Both the position numbers and the translations under genes were made by a program. DNA of 64,000 nucleotides, taken from assembly GCA_964035015.1 (NCBI GenBank), contig OZ035997.1, positions 87,648,483-87,712,482 of the forward strand. The letters run 5' to 3'. Under the pieces are notes generated by a model that was not told the DNA's origin, did no database searches, and worked only from the letters and a program-made list of their open reading frames with translations. This document shows positions 57,570-64,000 of this stretch, one piece after another. This DNA comes from Corallium rubrum. Its lineage: Eukaryota > Cnidaria > Anthozoa > Scleralcyonacea > Coralliidae. The first letter of the stretch is position 1. Each line of letters begins with the position of its first letter.

Positions 57570-59084
57570 TTATAGCACAATATCTAATATAAGTCGTGCG
57601 AAACATGAACCACAGGGTTGCACTTCCTTTTGTTCATGCTGGGCAATCTGGCGAGTAAAATTGAAAATTTTCCATCTGACGGCCATCATCTCCGTCTCTC
57701 GTTCGTCGATTTGTCCGTTCTTCACATAAACGATCGGTCGTTTCGAAGTGCAAAAGATTGGTGTATCTCCGTCGAATGTCGTGTCCTTGGCAAAATGGGA
57801 TTTAGGGGCAGGTAAATGAACCAGTTGCCCCTCCAACATGAGAAGCAGATCGTGCCACGCTAAAATTTGAGGAGACCACCTGAAGTCATTAAGAAAAACG
57901 ACTTCAGCGTTCTCCGCTCCTACCCACGCAAAACTTGTGCATGCCGGATTGGTGAAGGTGTGGTAAATTCTGTTGAGAGGATTTAATAGGAAGGTTTTAC
58001 CACAATTTGCAGGTCCCGTCAACATTATGTTCCGGTATTTCCCTCTACCCCTTTCAAGTAGTTCCCTCATTGATTTGGCAAACAGTTCTCGCGGTATGTG
58101 GTTGTTCTGCAGTAGCTGTAACGCACACATCTCCCACTCTCTTTCCGTTTCACAAGTGCATTTTGTGTCATATGCTTCTTTTAGCAAATCTATTCGCGAT
58201 TTTTTGTTTCGTTCATTAGTGCGTTCTGCGCTTTCCATCTCCCATGCATTAGTTAGCAGTTCATTCACAACTTTTGTTCCCCGGTTGATGACGAATTCTG
58301 CCAAATCACTCTTCCCATGCCGTTTTTGCATATTAGCAAAAGCTAGCAAAGCATTTCGATTTCGAAGATTCTTTGCTACTATGATCTCCGATACGTGAAA
58401 TGCACTGAGTCGTTTCCGCTTCTTCGCCGGCCCTTTCTTCTTCGTATCCGTATCCGAGTTCGACTCATCATCAGTAATGTCGGCGTCTTCTTCATCGCTT
58501 GACTTCAGTGGCATACGTTTCTTTCTGCGTTGTTTGAAAGTTTCGTGGGCTCTCATAGTTGCAGGTCCATTGCTGTTGGTTAAATCTGGGTGGTTGTCGC
58601 TTTGTTCGTATGCCGTATCTTCTTTCGTAACATACTTCCACGCGGTGAAATAGTTTGCGTGGACGCTTGAGAAATGGACAGATATGCCATGTTTTTTTTG
58701 CAATGCTTTCTTTGAAGGCAACCATCGTTGAATTCTATCAAGCTTCACACAAACATGATAGTGTATTCCCGATTTTTTGTGCAACTCTTTCGAACAACAC
58801 CATTGTAAAACGACTACAGATCGCGCGCAGAAAGAATCAACAATAGCTTCTGCGAAAGATTGTCGTGTGGGAAACTTTTGAGTATCCGCTTGGCTCAAAG
58901 TAACCAAATATACCTGACGAACTTCGCGAGTATGTAATTCTTCATCTTCTGATGATGTACTCGACCTATCGCTATTATAACATTGTAATAATTCCATTCC
59001 ATTCAGTTGAATGTGAACTACGAAGACACAGTGGGTGTCACAATGGCAGTGTAATATGAGAAAAGGTGTTATAGTACACGCCAT
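57570..59084 (-). CDS. CRESS-like Rep, copy 3
   Basis: 504 residues, translation equal to copy 2 (H230). Intact. Confidence 0.93.
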   Translation of the reverse strand: MACTITPFLILHCHCDTHCVFVVHIQLNGMELLQCYNSDRSSTSSEDEELHTREVRQVYLVTLSQADTQKFPTRQSFAEAIVDSFCARSVVVLQWCCSKELHKKSGIHYHVCVKLDRIQRWLPSKKALQKKHGISVHFSSVHANYFTAWKYVTKEDTAYEQSDNHPDLTNSNGPATMRAHETFKQRRKKRMPLKSSDEEDADITDDESNSDTDTKKKGPAKKRKRLSAFHVSEIIVAKNLRNRNALLAFANMQKRHGKSDLAEFVINRGTKVVNELLTNAWEMESAERTNERNKKSRIDLLKEAYDTKCTCETEREWEMCALQLLQNNHIPRELFAKSMRELLERGRGKYRNIMLTGPANCGKTFLLNPLNRIYHTFTNPACTSFAWVGAENAEVVFLNDFRWSPQILAWHDLLLMLEGQLVHLPAPKSHFAKDTTFDGDTPIFCTSKRPIVYVKNGQIDERETEMMAVRWKIFNFTRQIAQHEQKEVQPCGSCFARLILDIVL

Positions 59085-59456
59085 GACACTTTGGAGACAA
59101 TTTTTAAGGGAATACTACGACCTCATTCTGACCATGAATAACAAAAGTAAAGGAGTGCATGGCGTAAGCCATTTCTCGCAATCTGCATTGTGTAAAATAC
59201 AAGGTAATAGACAAAAATATAGTTACCAAGTGCCGTTACGTAAACGCGTGTTCGCAACTTGCCAAGTTATGATTTCTGAATTATGACGAAAATCAATTCA
59301 AATGCATAATTTGTATAATATATTATAAAATATACTTCATTAAAACAATTAGGTGCTTAATTTTCACGTATTCTAAGTAATATTTGATGAAATTATTTAG
59401 TTAAAATTTGTTTTTCTCTTGAAAATAATCTTAAAATTTTGCATAAAAAACTCAGA

Positions 59457-59708
59457 CAATCATTGACAAAATTAGTTGGAACATGTACACGAAAGTAAGA
59501 CATTTCACAATGTTTTTATATCCCCCCATCCCCCCTATTCAATGTTGGCTTTCCATCAACGGAAATGTGATGAGAACCTATAGAGAACAAATCACGAATG
59601 TTTTGTGGTGATACAACATTGTTTAGGGGAGGGGGGTCGAGTAATGTAGGCGGAGTGATGCAAAACATGTTAATGTTGCTTTTGTTACAACAATTTTGTC
59701 AATGATTG
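59457..59708. repeat. T module 4
   Basis: 252 bp, the shortest, with G-tract G4AG6. Internal borders TCAGA/TCTGA. Confidence 0.92.
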
Positions 59709-59880
59709 TCTGAAAATGATGGTATCTTTGTATTAACGTTTAACCTTTAAAATTTAACTAAATGTATGCGCTAATGTTAAGAAACTGCTTTACAAATAAA
59801 GTGCTAGCATTCCTCTTTAAAATTATCAAAATTGATTATATTGGATAAATTAAATGACGTCACAATGAGTTCTTTCAAAA

Positions 59881-60978
59881 ATGGTGTTCAAAGGACGACT
59901 TACGGCCTTGCAATGCGCACACGCACTTGTGTTGGCTCAGCAAGGGGGATACTCTCTTGCAAAGATTGCCTACAAGACGAAAATGTCGAGAACAAGTGTT
60001 TGGCGACTTCTACATGCAGAAGAAATTGAAAGGGGAAAAAAAGGAAAGAAAGCAGCCGGGGAAAAAGTTGGCAGACCTCAGGTTATGACAGCGCGTGATA
60101 AACGGAAACTTAAAAGAGCTATTGCGAAAATCCGCCAACACAATCCAAATTTTACTGTTATGGACGTCGTGAAGACAAGTGGAATCAGTCTTGATACAGC
60201 CCATTACAGGACCTTTTTAAGACAAATTCGGAAACTGGGATTCCAATTTCAACAAAGTCGTAGAAAGGGGATCCTTACTGCGAAGGATCTAAAGCAACGA
60301 CGTACATTTGCAAGGGCAATGTGTGCAAAAAATGCCGATTATTGGACGAAAGACGTGGCATTTTATTTGGACGGAGTATCCTTCATCTACAAAGGAAACC
60401 CGATGAGTGATGCGATGAAACCAAAGAACAGAGTTTGGCGAAAAAGAAGCGAGGGTCTCGTAGTAACGACGAAAGGAAGTAAAGATCTGGCCGGAGGCAA
60501 ACGATTGCATCTCATTGTCGCCATATCATATGGGAAAGGAGTAATTTTAGCCGAGCCATACGAAAAAATGAACGGAAAATTTTTCGCGCAATTTATAACA
60601 CGACATTTTCCAAATTTGTTCGAAATAGCTGGAAAAGGTGAAACAGATGAGAAAATATTTGTGATGGACAACGACCCTTCACAAACGTCTTCAAAAGCAA
60701 GAACATGTTTGGCAGACCACGGCATTAGCATGCAAGCCATTCCACCAAGATCGCCAGACCTTAACCCGATTGAGAATATATTCCATGTCGTTAGAAAGCG
60801 CATTGAAGCCCAAGTGAGAAAGAATAACATCACACATCAGACATGGGATGAGTTCTGCAGTGCAGTTAAATACAATATTTGGTCAACGTCTAAAGAGTAC
60901 ATTGATAAGACAATATCCAGTATGCCGAAAAGACTAAAGCATATTGTGAAAACTAAGGGTCGACGAACAAAATACTGA
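59881..60978 (+). CDS. Tc1-type DD34E transposase, copy 4 (variant linker)
   Basis: 365 residues. A one-base gain and a one-base loss about 40 bp apart (60030-60066) shift the frame and restore it, replacing residues about 55-61 with GKKAAGE in the basic stretch before the AT-hook. T345 is Ile (EYIDK). The catalytic triad is intact. The local change could affect DNA binding. Confidence 0.93.
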   Translation: MVFKGRLTALQCAHALVLAQQGGYSLAKIAYKTKMSRTSVWRLLHAEEIERGKKGKKAAGEKVGRPQVMTARDKRKLKRAIAKIRQHNPNFTVMDVVKTSGISLDTAHYRTFLRQIRKLGFQFQQSRRKGILTAKDLKQRRTFARAMCAKNADYWTKDVAFYLDGVSFIYKGNPMSDAMKPKNRVWRKRSEGLVVTTKGSKDLAGGKRLHLIVAISYGKGVILAEPYEKMNGKFFAQFITRHFPNLFEIAGKGETDEKIFVMDNDPSQTSSKARTCLADHGISMQAIPPRSPDLNPIENIFHVVRKRIEAQVRKNNITHQTWDEFCSAVKYNIWSTSKEYIDKTISSMPKRLKHIVKTKGRRTKY

Positions 60979-61345
60979 ACTCACTTACTAATTAAACCGT
61001 ATCAATATTATCAACACATGTTGTGCAAAACAGCAATTCAATGTTATACATGGTCATAATAATTTGTATTTAATGTAAACTACAACTTGAGAATTAGTGA
61101 TAACAAATAACCCGAATTTCAAAGACTGTATGTGAGTTTGAAGGAATAAACTAATTGTTTTGAAGTTGCCATGCAACTCTGCCGTATTTAATAACGATGG
61201 TGTCGTATATCATATGCAGTTACTCGTCACTTTATATCAGTGTATATGATGGTAACAAATACATTTTATTAAAAATTTACGGTTAAACAAGCTTTCTTAA
61301 ATCGAATTATATCATATTAATTCACTTTACCATGGCAAAATCATA

Positions 61346-61475
61346 ATTTTTCATACACTTTACCACACTTTACCACACTTTACCACAAACAGTGTATAAT
61401 AATAGGATACTTAATTTAATTTATAAACACCGCTGTGGTAAAGTGTGGTAAAGTGTGGTAAAGTGTATGAAAAAT
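61346..61475. promoter_or_regulatory. Iteron hairpin, copy 4
   Basis: Arms and loop unchanged from copy 1. Confidence 0.75.
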
Positions 61476-61573
61476 AATCGTATACCTATGGTAAAGTGTA
61501 CTCATATGAAACGCTACATCATAAGGATTAACATGATGGTTTGGCATTAACACAAAATAGAAAATATAGGAAG

Positions 61574-63088
61574 TTATAGCACAATATCTAATATAAGTCG
61601 TGCGAAACATGAACCACAGGGTTGCACTTCCTTTTGTTCATGCTGGGCAATCTGGCGAGTAAAATTGAAAATTTTCCATCTGACGGCCATCATCTCCGTC
61701 TCTCGTTCGTCGATTTGTCCGTTCTTCACATAAACGATCGGTCGTTTCGAAGTGCAAAAGATTGGTGTATCTCCGTCGAATGTCGTGTCCTTGGCAAAAT
61801 GGGATTTAGGGGCAGGTAAATGAACCAGTTGCCCCTCCAACATGAGAAGCAGATCGTGCCACGCTAAAATTTGAGGAGACCACCTGAAGTCATTAAGAAA
61901 AACGACTTCAGCGTTCTCCGCTCCTACCCACGCAAAACTTGTGCATGCCGGATTGGTGAAGGTGTGGTAAATTCTGTTGAGAGGATTTAATAGGAAGGTT
62001 TTACCACAATTTGCAGGTCCCGTCAACATTATGTTCCGGTATTTCCCTCTACCCCTTTCAAGTAGTTCCCTCATTGATTTGGCAAACAGTTCTCGCGGTA
62101 TGTGGTTGTTCTGCAGTAGCTGTAACGCACACATCTCCCACTCTCTTTCCGTTTCACAAGTGCATTTTGTGTCATATGCTTCTTTTAGCAAATCTATTCG
62201 CGATTTTTTGTTTCGTTCATTAGTGCGTTCTGCGCTTTCCATCTCCCATGCATTAGTTAGCAGTTCATTCACAACTTTTGTTCCCCGGTTGATGACGAAT
62301 TCTGCCAAATCACTCTTCCCATGCCGTTTTTGCATATTAGCAAAAGCTAGCAAAGCATTTCGATTTCGAAGATTCTTTGCTACTATGATCTCCGATACGT
62401 GAAATGCACTGAGTCGTTTCCGCTTCTTCGCCGGCCCTTTCTTCTTCGTATCCGTATCCGAGTTCGACTCATCATCAGTAATGTCGGCGTCTTCTTCATC
62501 GCTTGACTTCAGTGGCATACGTTTCTTTCTGCGTTGTTTGAAAGTTTCGTGGGCTCTCATAGTTGCAGGTCCATTGCTGTTGGTTAAATCTGGGTGGTTG
62601 TCGCTTTGTTCGTATGCCGTATCTTCTTTCGTAACATACTTCCACGCGGTGAAATAGTTTGCGTGGACGCTTGAGAAATGGACAGATATGCCATGTTTTT
62701 TTTGCAATGCTTTCTTTGAAGGCAACCATCGTTGAATTCTATCAAGCTTCACACAAACATGATAGTGTATTCCCGATTTTTTGTGCAACTCTTTCGAACA
62801 ACACCATTGTAAAACGACTACAGATCGCGCGCAGAAAGAATCAACAATAGCTTCTGCGAAAGATTGTCGTGTGGGAAACTTTTGAGTATCCGCTTGGCTC
62901 AAAGTAACCAAATATACCTGACGAACTTCGCGAGTATGTAATTCTTCATCTTCTGATGATGTACTCGACCTATCGCTATTATAACATTGTAATAATTCCA
63001 TTCCATTCAGTTGAATGTGAACTACGAAGACACAGTGGGTGTCACAATGGCAGTGTAATATGAGAAAAGGTGTTATAGTACACGCCAT
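61574..63088 (-). CDS. CRESS-like Rep, copy 4
   Basis: 504 residues, translation equal to copies 2 and 3. Intact. Confidence 0.93.
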   Translation of the reverse strand: MACTITPFLILHCHCDTHCVFVVHIQLNGMELLQCYNSDRSSTSSEDEELHTREVRQVYLVTLSQADTQKFPTRQSFAEAIVDSFCARSVVVLQWCCSKELHKKSGIHYHVCVKLDRIQRWLPSKKALQKKHGISVHFSSVHANYFTAWKYVTKEDTAYEQSDNHPDLTNSNGPATMRAHETFKQRRKKRMPLKSSDEEDADITDDESNSDTDTKKKGPAKKRKRLSAFHVSEIIVAKNLRNRNALLAFANMQKRHGKSDLAEFVINRGTKVVNELLTNAWEMESAERTNERNKKSRIDLLKEAYDTKCTCETEREWEMCALQLLQNNHIPRELFAKSMRELLERGRGKYRNIMLTGPANCGKTFLLNPLNRIYHTFTNPACTSFAWVGAENAEVVFLNDFRWSPQILAWHDLLLMLEGQLVHLPAPKSHFAKDTTFDGDTPIFCTSKRPIVYVKNGQIDERETEMMAVRWKIFNFTRQIAQHEQKEVQPCGSCFARLILDIVL

Positions 63089-63460
63089 GACACTTTGGAG
63101 ACAATTTTTAAGGGAATACTACGACCTCATTCTGACCATGAATAACAAAAGTAAAGGAGTGCATGGCGTAAGCCATTTCTCGCAATCTGCATTGTGTAAA
63201 ATACAAGGTAATAGACAAAAATATAGTTACCAAGTGCCGTTACGTAAACGCGTGTTCGCAACTTGCCAAGTTATGATTTCTGAATTATGACGAAAATCAA
63301 TTCAAATGCATAATTTGTATAATATATTATAAAATATACTTCATTAAAACAATTAGGTGCTTAATTTTCACGTATTCTAAGTAATATTTGATGAAATTAT
63401 TTAGTTAAAATTTGTTTTTCTCTTGAAAATAATCTTAAAATTTTGCATAAAAAACTCAGA

Positions 63461-63714
63461 CAATCATTGACAAAATTAGTTGGAACATGTACACGAAAGT
63501 AAGACATTTCACAATGTTTTTATATCCCCCCATCCCCCCTATTCAATGTTGGCTTTCCATCAACGGAAATGTGATGAGAACCTATAGAGAACAAATCACG
63601 AATGTTTTGTGGTGATACAACATTGTTTAGGGGGAGGGGGGGTCGAGTAATGTAGGCGGAGTGATGCAAAACATGTTAATGTTGCTTTTGTTACAACAAT
63701 TTTGTCAATGATTG
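63461..63714. repeat. T module 5 (right outer end)
   Basis: 254 bp, G5AG7 as in module 1. The left border is TCAGA of core 4; the right border is TA followed directly by the TACC repeat. Confidence 0.92.
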
Positions 63715-63817
63715 TACCTACCTACCTACCTACCTACCTACCTACCTACCTACCTACCTACCTACCTACCTACCTACCTACCTACCTACCTACCTACCTG
63801 CTTACCTACCTACCTAT
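63715..63817. repeat. (TACC)n microsatellite, right flank of the array
   Basis: About 25 TACC units with TGCT and TATC variants at the far end. It is the continuation of the left flank at 47431-47439 and identifies the integration target. Confidence 0.97.
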
Positions 63818-64000
63818 CTCGAGAATCAGATATTTATATCAACATTGCTGTCTCATCATGTCTGTTTCTAATTTGACACTTCAATACTTTATTGCTCTAT
63901 TTATACACTTGAGTAATAACCGTCTTGATCTTAGATTTCGACTTGGTCTAAATCATAGGGTATATTTGATATTTTTGTTCAATAATTTTGCTCATTTTGA
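63818..64000. other. Unique flank, no feature seen
   Basis: AT-rich sequence to the window end without coding or repeat signal. Confidence 0.6.

Larger units (their letters stand above)
47440..63714. mobile_element. Tandem Rep-transposase element array (5 T modules, 4 cores)
   Basis: Four 4004-4006 bp units are arranged T-core-T-core-T-core-T-core-T. Outer ends are CAATCATTGAC (47440-47450) and GTCAATGATTG (63704-63714), flanked on each side by TA inside a TACC repeat, the expected result of Tc1/mariner transposition into TA. Each core holds a transposase (+), an iteron hairpin and a Rep gene (-). Sequence identity between units is very high (a handful of substitutions and indels per 4 kb), so the array is recent or kept uniform. 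No capsid gene or other ORF of convincing coding character is present. The parts are individually known (IS630-Tc1-mariner transposases; HUH-SF3 Rep proteins of CRESS DNA viruses and plasmids). I do not recognise the combination as a named element family. Confidence 0.92.

Noticed and set aside
47440..63714. Helitron (also HUH-type)
   Set aside because: Helitrons have a RepHel with an SF1 helicase, no TIRs and no TA duplication. Here the helicase is SF3, and the ends are inverted and TA-flanked.
47440..63714. Pure assembly artefact (one unit collapsed or duplicated in silico)
   Set aside because: Not fully excluded, but each unit has private substitutions or indels and both outer flanks match one split microsatellite, which favours a real array.

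Overview
The window is animal nuclear DNA. It contains spliced genes (a metabotropic-glutamate-type class C GPCR and a PAN/apple-domain exon), LINE, hAT and Tc1-type elements, a tRNA-derived SINE, many foldback elements and large tetranucleotide arrays. The AT-rich base composition, the abundance of palindromic repeats, and a PAN exon next to a glutamate-receptor-like gene suggest a non-bilaterian invertebrate. A cnidarian is my best guess, but nothing here proves it.

Layout. 0-15.5 kb: a class C GPCR on the minus strand in two coding exons (10848-10116 and 2389-498). The splice junction keeps the reading frame and gives a protein of about 874 residues. Its 7.7 kb intron holds an apparently intact two-ORF LINE (ORF1 3974-5467, ORF2 5464-8919) sitting antisense inside a (CTTA)n/(CTCA)n microsatellite. 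A 4.6 kb tetranucleotide satellite (10919-15494) starts just upstream of the first coding exon, behind a likely splice acceptor. 15.5-24 kb: mostly non-coding, with foldback elements and (TA)n tracts. 24-30 kb: a degenerate hAT element (24992-29175) between two copies of a dispersed repeat. 30-42 kb: broken LINEs and a three-copy inverted-repeat complex. 42-47.4 kb: a signal-peptide exon and a PAN-domain exon of one gene, plus several long palindromes and a SINE.

47440-63714: the standout region. A near-perfect tandem array has four 4.0 kb units, arranged as five copies of a ~253 bp terminal module (T) alternating with four ~3.75 kb cores. Each core carries, in convergent orientation, a DD34E Tc1-type transposase (+) and a CRESS-virus/plasmid-like HUH endonuclease-SF3 helicase Rep protein (-). 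A perfect 42 bp inverted repeat made of TTTACCACAC-type iterons lies between their 3' ends and looks like a Rep origin. The whole array has inverted ends (CAATCATTGAC / GTCAATGATTG) and is flanked by TA on both sides inside a (TACC)n microsatellite. This is the signature of Tc1/mariner integration.

Working model (inference): an element that replicates as a circle or concatemer through Rep, and enters the chromosome through its own Tc1-type transposase, cutting at the outer edges of two T modules. I do not know of a described element family that pairs these two enzymes.
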